Assembly: GCF_016741855.1 (NCBI RefSeq)
Contig: NZ_JAERRH010000005.1
Location: 472,904 to 536,903 of the forward strand
Reading direction: 5' to 3'
DNA from: Streptomyces musisoli
GTDB taxonomy: Bacteria > Actinomycetota > Actinomycetes > Streptomycetales > Streptomycetaceae
Length of the DNA stretch: 64,000 bases
Part shown: in pieces, positions 15,805 through 24,368 of the stretch
Numbering within the stretch: the first letter of the stretch is position 1
How the letters are laid out: every line of letters starts with the position of its first letter
The notes under the pieces: generated by a model
What the model saw: the letters and a program-made list of their open reading frames with translations, nothing else
The model's database searches: none
What the model was told of the DNA's origin: nothing
Translations under genes and position numbers: made by a program

Positions 15805-16388
15805 ACGCGATGCGCACCGGCGTCAACCGCGTCCTGCTGGCCCTCGCCGGCCTGCTCCTGCTCGCGCTCGGCGGCGCCGTCCTGGCCGTCGGCCTGGGTG
15901 CGCCGCCGCCTTCCTGGTGGCTGCACACCGGCCCGCACGACGTCCTGCTCACCCGGGCCGAACGCACCCGCTGGCGGCACACCGCCTGGTGGTGGCCGGC
16001 GGTCATCGCCGCCCTGGCCCTCCTCGTCCTCCTCGCCCTGTGGTGGCTGGCGGCGGCCGTGCGCCGCCGCCGGCTGACCGACCTGCCGGTCGACACCGGC
16101 GACGGCGCGGGCGCACGGCTGCGGGGCAGGGCCCTGGAGAGCGCACTGGCCGCCGAAGCCGCCGGCCTGCCCGGCGTGGCCCGGGCCCACGTCGACCTGC
16201 GGGGCCGGCGTACGAGCCCGCAGGTACGGGCCGGGCTGCGGCTGGAGCCGCACGCCGTTCCGGGCGAGACCCTGACCGCCTTCACCACCGAAGCGCTGGC
16301 CCACGCGCGCGAGTCGGCGGGACTGGCGTCCCTCCCGGCCGAGGTCCGGCTGACGGAGGCCGGCCACCGCGCGGAACGGGTCGTCTGA
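15801..16388 (+). CDS. AmaP-like alkaline shock anchor protein
   Basis: A 195-residue protein with two membrane helices (about 8-32 and 65-88), an extracytoplasmic loop rich in Trp/His, and a cytoplasmic domain (LESALAAEAAGLPGVARAHV to PAEVRLTEAG). This architecture is that of AmaP, the membrane anchor for Asp23. The ATG overlaps the previous stop by 4 bp; an ATG at 15810 is an alternative with better spacing from GGAAGG. It is the last gene of the operon; a minisatellite and a convergent gene follow. Confidence 0.85.
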   Translation: MNAMRTGVNRVLLALAGLLLLALGGAVLAVGLGAPPPSWWLHTGPHDVLLTRAERTRWRHTAWWWPAVIAALALLVLLALWWLAAAVRRRRLTDLPVDTGDGAGARLRGRALESALAAEAAGLPGVARAHVDLRGRRTSPQVRAGLRLEPHAVPGETLTAFTTEALAHARESAGLASLPAEVRLTEAGHRAERVV

Positions 16389-16456
16389 CGACCGAGGCGG
16401 ACCGGCCCAGGGTGCACGGCAACCGCGCGACCGCCGAACGGCCACAGACGGCCAAC

Positions 16457-16680
16457 GGCCGCCAGAGCCCCCGTCCTGCCCTCCGTTCACGGCCCCACCG
16501 GCCGTCGGAACCCGTGCCGTGCGCCCCGTCTTCCGGCCCCACCGGCCGTCGGAACCCGTGGCGTGCGCCCCGTCTTCCGGCCCCACCGGCCGTCGGAACC
16601 CGTGGCGTGCGCCCCGCCCTGCGGCCCACCGGCCGTCGGAACCCGTGCCGTGCGCCCCGCCCTGCGGCCCACCGGCCGTC
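16457..16680. repeat. 44/43-bp minisatellite abutting the SDR stop codon
   Basis: The motif GCCGTCGGAACCCGTGCCGT recurs with starts at 16501, 16545, 16589 and 16632 (period 44, 44, 43). A final copy at 16675 runs into the stop codon and last codons of the SDR gene (complement of CGCCACGGCTTCTGACGG). A weaker related segment precedes 16501. The repeat therefore looks like copies of the gene's own 3' end. It fills the 290-bp convergent gap after the AmaP gene. Confidence 0.9.
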
Positions 16681-17434
16681 AGAAGCCGTGGCGGGTGCCC
16701 CCGTCCACCGGCACCATGACCCCCGTCACGTAGGACGCCGCCGGAGACAGTACGAACGCCGCGACCCGTCCGAACTCCTCGGGCAGCCCGTACCGGCGCA
16801 GCGGGATCCGCGACTCGTTGGCGGCCCGGGTGGCCTCGGGGTCGGCCGAGAGCGCGTCCAGCTCCCGCATGCGGTCCGTGGCGATCCGCCCCGGCAGCAG
16901 GCCCACCACCCGGATGCCGCGCGGCCCCAGCTCGTCGGCGATCGACTTGGCGAACCCGGCCAGCCCCGGCCGCAGCCCGTTGGACACCGTCAGTCCCGGA
17001 ATCGGCTCGTACACCGACCCGGACAGCACGAAGCCGATGACACCGCCCTCCTCCAGCTCCGCCGCCGCGGCGCGAGCGACCCGCACCGCGCCGAGGAAGA
17101 CGGACTCGAAGGAGGCCCGCCACTGCTCGTCGGTGTTGTCCGCGACGAACCCGGGCGGCGGCCCGCCCACGCTCACCAGCACCCCGTGGAAACCGCCGAA
17201 GTGCTCACGGGCGGCCGCGATCAGCCGCTCGGCAGCCTCGGCGTCGGCGTTGTCCACGGCCACGCCCACCGCGTTCGGGCCCAGTTCGGCGGCGGCGTCG
17301 GCGACCCGCTTCGCGTCCCGCCCGGTGATGACCACCTTCGCCCCGTCCGCGACGAGTTCCCGCGCGGTGGCGTTGCCCAAGCCCCGGGTGGCCCCCGTGA
17401 CGACGTACACCCGGTCCTTCAGTCCAAGATCCAT
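16679..17434 (-). CDS. Short-chain dehydrogenase/reductase
   Basis: A 251-residue NAD(P)-dependent oxidoreductase. The cofactor motif TGATRGLGNATAREL is at the N-terminus, followed by VDNADAEAA, a VSVGGPPPGF variant of the NNAG block, and a C-terminal SYVTGVMVPVDGGTRHGF. The catalytic Tyr-x3-Lys is not in the classical YxxxK form in the visible region (VYEPIPGLTVSNGL lies there), so the enzyme may belong to a divergent SDR subgroup. It starts 4 bp after the GH15 stop, so the two are one operon. Confidence 0.88.
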   Translation of the reverse strand: MDLGLKDRVYVVTGATRGLGNATARELVADGAKVVITGRDAKRVADAAAELGPNAVGVAVDNADAEAAERLIAAAREHFGGFHGVLVSVGGPPPGFVADNTDEQWRASFESVFLGAVRVARAAAAELEEGGVIGFVLSGSVYEPIPGLTVSNGLRPGLAGFAKSIADELGPRGIRVVGLLPGRIATDRMRELDALSADPEATRAANESRIPLRRYGLPEEFGRVAAFVLSPAASYVTGVMVPVDGGTRHGF

Positions 17435-17438
17435 GGCC

Positions 17439-19223
17439 CTATCCTGCCTCGTCGTCCCCGTACAGCGTGAGGGCGGTGTTCACCAGGCCGACGTGGCTGA
17501 ACGCCTGCGGGAAGTTGCCCAGGTGGCGGCCGTCGCGGGGGTCGTACTCCTCGGCCAGCAGACCCACGTCGTTGCACAGGCCCACCAGCCGGTCGAACAG
17601 CTCGCGGGCCTCCTTCTTCCGGCCGGTCAGATGCAGTGCGTCGGCCAGCCAGAAGGAGCAGGCCAGGAAGGCGCCCTCGCCGCTCGGCAGCCCGTCGATC
17701 ACCGAGTCCTCAGTGTCGTAGCGGCGCAGGAAGCCGCCGTGTCCGAGGTCGTCGCGGATCGCGTCGACCGTGCCGACCACCCGTGGGTCGTCCGGCGGCA
17801 GGAACCCGACGCGCGGGATGAGCAGCAGCGCCGCGTCCAGTTCGCGGGAGCCGTAGTACTGCGTGAAGGTGTTGCGCTCGGCGTCGAAGCCCTTCTCGCA
17901 CACCTCCTGGTGGACCTCGTCGCGCAGCCTGCGCCAGCCCTCCAGATCGCCGTCCAGCTCCTTGTGCTGTTCCAGCGTCCGCACGGCCCGGTCGGCGGCC
18001 ACCCACACCATCACCTTGGAGTACACGAACTGGCGCCGGCCGCCCCGCACCTCCCACAGGCCCTCGTCCGGCTGCCGCCACGCCGTCTCCAGGAACGTCA
18101 TCAGCGCGCGCTGCATGGCCCACATGTGCGGCCGGGCCGGCAGACCCGAGGAGCGGGCCAGCGACAGCGAGTCCATCACCTCGCCGTACACGTCCAGCTG
18201 GAGCTGGTCGACGGCGCCGTTGCCGATGCGCACGGGGGCGGAGCCGGCGAAGCCGGGCAGCCACGGCAGTTCCGTCTCCGGCAGCCGCCGTTCGCCCGCG
18301 ACGCCGTACATGATCTGCAGGTCGGCCGGGTCGCCGGCGACCGCGCGCAGCAGCCAGTTCCGCCAGGCCTCCGCCTCGTCGTGGTAGCCCGCGGTGAGCA
18401 GTGCGCCGAGAGTGAGGGTGGAGTCGCGCAGCCAGCAGTACCGGTAGTCCCAGTTGCGCACGCCGCCCGGCTTCTCGGGCAGCGAGGTGGTCGCCGCGGC
18501 GACGATCCCGCCGGTCGGGGAGTAGGTGAGGGCCTTGAGGGTGATGAGGGAGCGGACCACCGCGTCCCGGTAGGGGCCGTCGTACCGGCACTGGAGGACC
18601 CAGCGCCGCCAGTCGGTCACGCTGCTCTCCAGCGCCTCGTACGGGTCGATGAGCGGCGGGCGTTTCTCGTGCGAGGGGTGCCAGGTCAGCACGAAAGCGA
18701 CCCGCTCGCCCTCGGCGAGCGTGAACTCCGAGTGGGTGCCGTAGTCCTCGCCCCAGGTGTGCACGGCCGGTTCGGCACGCAGCCAGGCGGAGTCCGGGCC
18801 CGCGACGGCCACCCGGTGGCCGTCCGAGCGGCGCACCCAGGGCATGACCGAGCCGTAGTCGAAGCGGAGGCGCAGGGTGCTGCGGACGGTGACCCGGCCG
18901 CTGACGCCCTCCACGATCCGTACGACGTCGGGGGCGTGTCCGCGCTGTGGCATCAGATCGGTGACGCGCACCGCGCCGTCGGCCGTCTCCCACTCGGTGT
19001 CGAGGACGAGGGTGTCGGAGCGGTAGGCGCGGCGCGTGCAGACCTCCGCTCCGCGGGGAGCGATCCGCCAGTGGCCGTGGTCCTCGTCGCCCAGCATCCG
19101 GGCGAAACAGGCACCGGAGTCGAAGCGCGGCAGGCACAGCCAGTCGATCGAGCCGTCCCTGCCGACCAGCGCAGCCGTCTGCTCGTCCCCGATGAGGGCG
19201 TAGTCCTCGATGCTCGCGTTCAC
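17439..19223 (-). CDS. Glycoside hydrolase family 15 protein (trehalase/glucoamylase-like)
   Basis: A 594-residue enzyme of the actinobacterial GH15 trehalase group, hydrolysing alpha-linked glucosides. The N-terminal region IEDYALIGDEQTAALVGRDG and RFDSGACFARMLGDEDHGHW is diagnostic. The catalytic (alpha/alpha)6 barrel has RNWDYRYCWLRDSTLTLGAL and the C-terminal LGNFPQAFSHVGLVNTAL with an upstream EEYDP. There is no signal peptide, so it is cytoplasmic. The GTG at 19223 was chosen; a TTG at 19256 lacks a ribosome site. Trehalose metabolism matters for spores, but substrate is inferred from family. Confidence 0.9.
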   Translation of the reverse strand: MNASIEDYALIGDEQTAALVGRDGSIDWLCLPRFDSGACFARMLGDEDHGHWRIAPRGAEVCTRRAYRSDTLVLDTEWETADGAVRVTDLMPQRGHAPDVVRIVEGVSGRVTVRSTLRLRFDYGSVMPWVRRSDGHRVAVAGPDSAWLRAEPAVHTWGEDYGTHSEFTLAEGERVAFVLTWHPSHEKRPPLIDPYEALESSVTDWRRWVLQCRYDGPYRDAVVRSLITLKALTYSPTGGIVAAATTSLPEKPGGVRNWDYRYCWLRDSTLTLGALLTAGYHDEAEAWRNWLLRAVAGDPADLQIMYGVAGERRLPETELPWLPGFAGSAPVRIGNGAVDQLQLDVYGEVMDSLSLARSSGLPARPHMWAMQRALMTFLETAWRQPDEGLWEVRGGRRQFVYSKVMVWVAADRAVRTLEQHKELDGDLEGWRRLRDEVHQEVCEKGFDAERNTFTQYYGSRELDAALLLIPRVGFLPPDDPRVVGTVDAIRDDLGHGGFLRRYDTEDSVIDGLPSGEGAFLACSFWLADALHLTGRKKEARELFDRLVGLCNDVGLLAEEYDPRDGRHLGNFPQAFSHVGLVNTALTLYGDDEAG

Positions 19224-19303
19224 GGGATGCGGTTTCCCGGCGGGCCGGGGGGCCAATCAGGTGGGCCACCGGGGGAGTGATCCCCGTGCGGACGGCGGCG
19301 CGT

Positions 19304-20101
19304 TCAGACCGCGGCCGGTTCGCTCTCCTCCGGACGCGGCTCCGCCGCGGCCTCCTCCCGGTCCCGGATCTCCCGCCGGAGCAAAAACCACCAGCCGACC
19401 GGAACGGCCGCCGCGAACAGCCACCACTGGATCATGTACGCGTAGTTCAGCGGGGCGTCCTCGCTGCCCGGGTCGGAGATCTGCTCCGGGGAGCCGTTCC
19501 CGGGCTCGGGAGCGGTCTGCTGGATGTAGCCGCCGAGTACCGCCGCGCCCAGCCGCCGCGCCTCCTCCGCGCTGTTGATCAGCATGATCTGCCGGTCGGG
19601 GAGGCCCTTGACGTTCTTGATGCCGCTCGCCGCGGTCGTCTCGTCGGCCATCAGACGCCCGGTGACGGTGGTGCGGCCGGCGGGCGGTGCGGGGATCTTC
19701 GGGAAGGCGGTCTGCACGCCGTTCGCGGGAATCCAGCCGCGGTTGACCAGCAGCACCTTGCCGTCGGTGAGGACGAAGGGAGCGAGGACGTGGAAGCCGA
19801 CCTCGCCGTCCGAGCTGGTGCGGCGGCGGACCACGACTTCCTTCGCGGTGTCGAAGGTGCCGGTCGCGGTGACCGTGCGGTACTTCTCGGTGCGGGTCAC
19901 CGTGTGACCGGGGGAGGTCAGCCGCTCGACCGGGACCGGCTTCGCGTGCAGCGCGGCGGAGACCAGGTCGTTGCGGGCCGTGCGCTCCTCGTACCGGTGC
20001 TGCTGCCAGAAACCCAGCCTGATCATCGTCGGGATCAGCGCGATCGCGACGAGAGTGAGGATCACCCATTGGCGGGACAACAGGAAGCGGTAGCGGTGCA
20101 C
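19304..20101 (-). CDS. SURF1 family cytochrome oxidase assembly protein
   Basis: A 265-residue membrane protein with the two-helix SURF1 topology: one helix at about residues 10-27, an extracytoplasmic domain with VLLVNRGWIPANG, and a second helix near 222-242 (WWLFAAAVPVGWWFLL), followed by a charged C-terminus. SURF1 proteins help insert heme a into cytochrome c oxidase. ATG start at 20101, single gene. Confidence 0.93.
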   Translation of the reverse strand: MHRYRFLLSRQWVILTLVAIALIPTMIRLGFWQQHRYEERTARNDLVSAALHAKPVPVERLTSPGHTVTRTEKYRTVTATGTFDTAKEVVVRRRTSSDGEVGFHVLAPFVLTDGKVLLVNRGWIPANGVQTAFPKIPAPPAGRTTVTGRLMADETTAASGIKNVKGLPDRQIMLINSAEEARRLGAAVLGGYIQQTAPEPGNGSPEQISDPGSEDAPLNYAYMIQWWLFAAAVPVGWWFLLRREIRDREEAAAEPRPEESEPAAV

Positions 20102-20150
20102 CCCACGACGTTACCTCCGAGCCATGGGGTGCATTCAGGCGGGTACCGGG

Positions 20151-20384
20151 TCACACCCGGTCGACGATGCCCGTCCTCCCCTCGGCGCGGGCGCAGTGAG
20201 CGCCGCAGTACCAGTGGCCCTCCACCTCCACGCCCTGGCCGATGATCTGCACCCGGCAGTGCTCGCAGATCGGGGCCATACGGTGGATCGCACAGGAGAA
20301 GCAGTCGAAGACGTGCACCTGGCCCTGCGCGTGGACCTCGAAGGTCATTCCGTAGTCATTGCCGCAAACTTCGCATGTCGCCAT
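20151..20384 (-). CDS. Zinc-ribbon protein with four Cys pairs
   Basis: A 77-residue soluble protein. Metal-binding pairs are CEVCGNDY at the N-terminus, CFSCAIH, CEHCRVQ, and a C-terminal CGAHC, arranged like two treble-clef or rubredoxin-like sites. The function is unknown; conserved small actinobacterial protein. I chose the ATG at 20384 because the 21 residues upstream are Arg/Pro noise. Confidence 0.87.
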   Translation of the reverse strand: MATCEVCGNDYGMTFEVHAQGQVHVFDCFSCAIHRMAPICEHCRVQIIGQGVEVEGHWYCGAHCARAEGRTGIVDRV

Positions 20385-20553
20385 GCGCCACAGGGTGGGC
20401 CGTCGCCGATTCCCGGGCGAGCGGCGGCCGGGTGAGTCGTGTGGCAATCACCCGTTCGTACGATCGCCCGGCGGTGGAGCGCCTGCCCGACGGTCGAGCC
20501 TCTGCCCGGCGGTCGAGCGCCTGCCCGCCGGTGCGGCGCCGTCGGTGGGGCGA

Positions 20554-21537
20554 CTACTCGTCGGCGGGCTCGACATCCCTGAGCAGTTGCCCGAACGCGG
20601 CCTCGTCCATGACCGGTGTGCCGAACTGCCGGGCCTTGACCGTCTTCGACGTGCCCGAGTCGGGGTCGTTGGTCACCAGCAGACTGGTCAGCCGGGAGAT
20701 GCTGGTGGCCACGTGCAGCCCGGCCTCGACGGCGCGGTCCTCCAGCAGCTCGCGCTCGGTCGACGTGTCACCGGAGAAGGCCACCCGCATGCCCTGTTTG
20801 AGTCTTTTGCCGTCCTCGTAACGACCCGGATTGGGATAGGGGCATACGGGCCTTTTGCGGGAAGGGCGCCAACCGCCGCCCCGGTAGCCGCCGTAGCCGC
20901 CCGTCGACTGCCGGGGCACGGGCCGGTCCGACCACTCCGTGAGCGGGCGGCACTCCAGCAGCGGCAGCCGGACGCCGCCCTCCGCCGCGGCGCGCAGGCT
21001 GGGCCGGAACGCCTCCGCCAGCACGCGCGCGTCGTCCAGCGCGTGGTGCGCCCGCTGCTGTACGACCCCGAAGTGTGCCGCCAGCGACTCCAGCTTGAAG
21101 TTGGGCAGCGGCAGGCCCAGCTCCTTCGACAGCGCGATGGTGCACAGGCGCTGCCGCACCGGCGCCTCGCTCCGCGCGCGTGCGTACTCCCGCGCGATCA
21201 TCTGCCAGTCGAAGACCGCGTTGTGCGCGACGAGCACCCGGCCGTCCAGGCGGGCGGCGAACTCCTCGGCGATGTCCCCGAACAGCGGCGCGCCGTCGAG
21301 CACCTCGCTCGTCAGACCGTGTATCCACACGGGCCCCGGGTCGCGTTCCGGATTGACCAGCGTGTACCAGTGGTCCTCCACCTCGCCGTGCGCGTCCAGC
21401 CGGTAGACGGCCGCGGAGATGATCCGGTCGTCCCGGGCCAGGCCGGTGGTCTCCACGTCAACGACCGCGTATCCCTTCGGATACGCGGCCGGCCACTGGG
21501 TGGGGGAGGACACTGCGGTCGCACGGTCTTCGAGCAT
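20554..21537 (-). CDS. DEDDh 3'-5' exonuclease with C-terminal BRCT domain
   Basis: A 327-residue protein. The exonuclease domain (about 15-190) has motif I VVDVETTGL, the second acidic motif in LVAHNAVFDWQM, and the DEDDh motif HHALDDARVLA. A Gly/Tyr/Arg linker follows (TGGYGGYRGGGWRPSRKR), then a BRCT domain (about 240-320, RVAFSGDTSTERELLEDRA to SLLVTNDPDSGTSK). It resembles DNA polymerase III epsilon-type proofreading nucleases of actinomycetes. TATCCT lies 8 nt before the ATG with no ribosome site, suggesting a leaderless message. Confidence 0.92.
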   Translation of the reverse strand: MLEDRATAVSSPTQWPAAYPKGYAVVDVETTGLARDDRIISAAVYRLDAHGEVEDHWYTLVNPERDPGPVWIHGLTSEVLDGAPLFGDIAEEFAARLDGRVLVAHNAVFDWQMIAREYARARSEAPVRQRLCTIALSKELGLPLPNFKLESLAAHFGVVQQRAHHALDDARVLAEAFRPSLRAAAEGGVRLPLLECRPLTEWSDRPVPRQSTGGYGGYRGGGWRPSRKRPVCPYPNPGRYEDGKRLKQGMRVAFSGDTSTERELLEDRAVEAGLHVATSISRLTSLLVTNDPDSGTSKTVKARQFGTPVMDEAAFGQLLRDVEPADE

Positions 21538-21834
21538 GGTCAATGAGGATACGGGCCGCGACCGACAGGGCGGTCCCTCAGGTCCCGGCCGGGCGCCCCG
21601 GACTCGCCCGCCCGCTCGATCGCCGCGCAGGTGTGCGGGCCGACGAAAAGCGCGCTCTCCGCATCGCGCGTGTCCGTGGCGGCTCGGTCCCCCACGCGCG
21701 CGTGCTCGCGGCAGCCGGGTCTCCACTTCGCCCTCCGCACGCGCGCGTGCTTGTGAGGGCTCTCTCCCACACGCGTGCGTGCCGCCGCGAGCCGCCCCCG
21801 TCGGCCGGGGCGGTGGGCGGCGGTTGGGTGACGG
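21538..21834. other. Intergenic region with CACGCGCGCGTG palindromes
   Basis: The 297-bp gap between the exonuclease and TetR genes holds no convincing gene. It contains two perfect 12-bp palindromes CACGCGCGCGTG (21693-21704 and 21738-21749) and a related ACACGCGTGCGTG about 30 bp later. The palindromes could form a terminator for the TetR gene or be DNA-binding sites. Confidence 0.6.
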
Positions 21835-22470
21835 TCATGTCCCGTGCGGGGCCAGCAGGGACCGCACCAGCGCCCGTACGGCCGTCACGAACAGCCGTTC
21901 CGTGTCCACCGGGCGGGCCAGCGCCCGGGCCAGTGCGGGATCGCTCCCGGCACCGTCCGCGCGCCACAGCTCCTGCTCGCCCGGGTGCTGCGCCGGAGCC
22001 CGCTCGCGGTTGCGCTCCACCAGCACATGTCCGACGACCTGGAACTGCACGGCCCGGACGAACTCCGCGGCCCGGGCTCCGCGCAGCCCCGCCGCGTGCG
22101 CCTCCCGCACCAGGACCTGCTGTGCGGGCAGGAACATCCGCTCGGTCAGACCGCGTTCGTGCACGAGGGCCACCAGATGCGGATGGTCGCGCAGCTGGCG
22201 CCGCAGGGCGCGGGCGACGGACAGCACGCGCTGCTCCGGGGTGCGCCCGGCCGGGCGGATCTCGCCGAGGCCGGCCACGGTCCGCTCCACGAGCGCGTCG
22301 AGCAGCGCCTCGCGGCCCCCGACGTGCCAGTAGATCGACGTCACCGCCGTGCCCAGTTCGGCGGCGAGCCTGCGCATGGTCAGCGCGTCCGGGCCGTGCC
22401 GGCGCACCAGCCCGGCGGCCGCCTCCAGCACCGCTTCCCGGGACAGCGCGCTCCTCGCCCCGATCGCCAT
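21835..22470 (-). CDS. TetR family transcriptional regulator
   Basis: A 211-residue regulator. The N-terminal DNA-binding domain has AVLEAAAGLVRRHGPDALTM and the recognition helix region AELGTAVTSIYWHVGGREAL (about 38-57). The C-terminal ligand domain is helical and Ala/Arg-rich. It is divergent from the acetoacetate-decarboxylase-like operon, with a perfect inverted repeat between them. It likely represses that operon and itself, released by an unknown small molecule. Confidence 0.93.
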   Translation of the reverse strand: MAIGARSALSREAVLEAAAGLVRRHGPDALTMRRLAAELGTAVTSIYWHVGGREALLDALVERTVAGLGEIRPAGRTPEQRVLSVARALRRQLRDHPHLVALVHERGLTERMFLPAQQVLVREAHAAGLRGARAAEFVRAVQFQVVGHVLVERNRERAPAQHPGEQELWRADGAGSDPALARALARPVDTERLFVTAVRALVRSLLAPHGT

Positions 22471-22521
22471 GATCCCCCCAACTCCCGTCGGCGCACGTGT
22501 ATTTACCCCGCACCCGGTCTG

Positions 22522-22538
22522 CTGTAACTGTGTTACAG
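22522..22538 (+). promoter_or_regulatory. Operator for the divergent TetR regulator
   Basis: CTGTAAC, TGT, GTTACAG: a perfect 7-bp inverted repeat with 3-bp spacer, 34 bp before the ADC-like ATG and 52 bp before the TetR start. It is typical of TetR-family operators in position and form and AT-rich against its surroundings. No other dyad of this quality is seen in the 101-bp divergent region. Confidence 0.8.
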
Positions 22539-22571
22539 GTGACGGTCCGTCAGGAGAAGGGCGGTACGGCT

Positions 22572-23375
22572 ATGGCACGCGTACGGTACGGCGCGCGGAC
22601 CGAGCGGGAGATCGCGGCCACGCGCACCGCGAGCGCACGGCTCCCCGACGTCTGGTCCACCGGTGTGGTGGCCGTCTGGGAGACCGACCCGGACGCGGTC
22701 GCGGCGGTGCTGCCGCCCCCGCTGAAGCCCACCGCACGGCCCCTGGTGCGGGTGACCGTCAGCAGGGTCGACCTGTCCGGCCATCCGCTCGGCGCGGGCT
22801 CCTTCGCGGTCGCCGCCGCACACGGCGGGGTCGACGGCTGGTATCCGCTGGTGATGCCGATGACCCGAGAGCGTGCCCTCACCGGCGGCCGGGAGGTCTT
22901 CGGTGAGCCCAAGAAGCTCGGCGAGGTCACCGTCGAGCGCGACGGCCTCGTCGTACAGGCGTCGATGGCGCGGCACGGCATCGCCTTCGTGGAGGTGCGC
23001 GGGGCGGTGAGCGGCCCACAGCCCCTGCCCGGGCCCGCCCGCAGGACCGACTTCTACTTCAAGTTCCTGCCCGCCGTGGACGGCGACGGCTTCGACGGCG
23101 ACCCCGTCCTCGTGCACTGCGTACGCCACGAGAAGGTGCGCCGGCTGGAACGGATCACCGGGGACGTCGTCCTGCGGGAGTCGATGTACGACCCCGTCGC
23201 CGACCTTCCCGTCCGGGACCTGGTGGAGATCACCATCGGCGAGAAGACCAGCGACCAGAGCGGCCGGGTCGTCGAACGCGTCGACCCCCAGGCCCTGTTG
23301 CCCTACCTCCACCAGCGCTACGACGACCCGCTACAGGTCCTCGACGCGCCACCCCCCGCCGAAGGGGACCGCTGA
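22572..23375 (+). CDS. Acetoacetate decarboxylase family protein
   Basis: A 267-residue ADC-fold protein. The Schiff-base lysine lies in EPKKLGEV (112-119), at the position of the active Lys in clostridial acetoacetate decarboxylase. Other family parts are REVFGEPKK, FYFKFLPAVDGDG and LVEITIGEKTSDQ. Relatives include decarboxylases and aldolase-dehydratases acting on beta-keto acids. It is the first gene of the TetR-controlled operon. ATG at 22572 with GGAGAAGGG about 10 nt upstream. Confidence 0.88.
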   Translation: MARVRYGARTEREIAATRTASARLPDVWSTGVVAVWETDPDAVAAVLPPPLKPTARPLVRVTVSRVDLSGHPLGAGSFAVAAAHGGVDGWYPLVMPMTRERALTGGREVFGEPKKLGEVTVERDGLVVQASMARHGIAFVEVRGAVSGPQPLPGPARRTDFYFKFLPAVDGDGFDGDPVLVHCVRHEKVRRLERITGDVVLRESMYDPVADLPVRDLVEITIGEKTSDQSGRVVERVDPQALLPYLHQRYDDPLQVLDAPPPAEGDR

Positions 23376-23458
23376 TGCCGTGCCGTCCCGGGGGATGCAC
23401 CCCGGACCCCGGGCCGGAACACGGGCCGGGCGAAGTCAGGGAGAGGAGCTGAACGGCT

Positions 23459-24343
23459 GTGGACGTACGAGCGGGACAGGTCGCCGTCGTCACCGGAGCG
23501 GCGAGCGGGATCGGGCTCGCGATGGCCCGCCGGTTCGCGGCCGACGGCCTGAAGGTCGTCCTCGCGGACGTCGAGCAGGCCGCCCTGGACGAGGCCGCGG
23601 CCGGCCTGCGCGCCGAGGGCGCCGACGTCCACGCGCGCGTGGTCGACGTCGGCGAACGCGACCAGGTCATGGCACTGGCCGAGGCGGCGTACGACACCTA
23701 CGGCGCCGTGCACGTCCTGTGCAACAACGCCGGCGTCGGCTCCGGCGCCGAGGGCCGCATGTGGGAACACGACCCGAACGACTGGAGGTGGGCCTTCGCC
23801 GTCAACGTGTGGGGCGTGTTCCACGGCGTCCAGGCGTTCCTGCCCAGGATGATCAAGTCCGGTGAACCCGGTCATGTGGTCAATACATCCTCCGCCGACG
23901 GCGGGGTCGCCCCCCTCCCGACCGCCTCCGTGTACGCGGTCACCAAGGCGGCCGTCGTCACCCTGACCGAGTCCCTCTACGCCCACCTCAAGGCGGAACA
24001 CGCGCGCGTGGGCGCCTCCGTCCTCTTCCCGGGCCCGCACATGCTGCGCACCGGGCTGTGGGAGTCGCACCGCAACCGCCCCGCCCGCTACGCCAAGCGA
24101 CGCCCGCGCAGGACCCCCTACCGCAGCCTCGGCCAGTGGGAGGCGGCGATGCGCGCGGCCGGCCGGGAGGTCCGCTTCACACCCGTCGAGGAGGTCGCCG
24201 GCCTCGTCGTGGACGGCATCCGGGAGGACCGCTTCTGGCTGCTGCCGGCGAGCGAGCACAGCGACGCCCAGATCCGCGCGCGGTCGCGGTCGATGCTGGA
24301 CCGCGCGAACCCGTCGTACCTCGAAAGCTTCGTCCTGGACTGA
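23459..24343 (+). CDS. Short-chain dehydrogenase/reductase of the amidohydrolase operon
   Basis: A 294-residue SDR. The cofactor site TGAASGIGLAMARRF is near residues 12-26, then DVEQAALDE, CNNAGVGSG, and the catalytic Tyr-Lys in YAVTKAAVVTLTES, preceded by the serine in NTSSADGG. The extended C-terminus (RRTPYRSLGQWEAAMRAAGR) is longer than in minimal SDRs and may shape the substrate site. GTG start at 23459 with GAGGAG about 10 nt upstream. It likely oxidises or reduces an alcohol/ketone intermediate of the pathway. Confidence 0.9.
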   Translation: MDVRAGQVAVVTGAASGIGLAMARRFAADGLKVVLADVEQAALDEAAAGLRAEGADVHARVVDVGERDQVMALAEAAYDTYGAVHVLCNNAGVGSGAEGRMWEHDPNDWRWAFAVNVWGVFHGVQAFLPRMIKSGEPGHVVNTSSADGGVAPLPTASVYAVTKAAVVTLTESLYAHLKAEHARVGASVLFPGPHMLRTGLWESHRNRPARYAKRRPRRTPYRSLGQWEAAMRAAGREVRFTPVEEVAGLVVDGIREDRFWLLPASEHSDAQIRARSRSMLDRANPSYLESFVLD

Positions 24344-24368
24344 ACCGAGAGACCGAGAGGAGGCCCTG

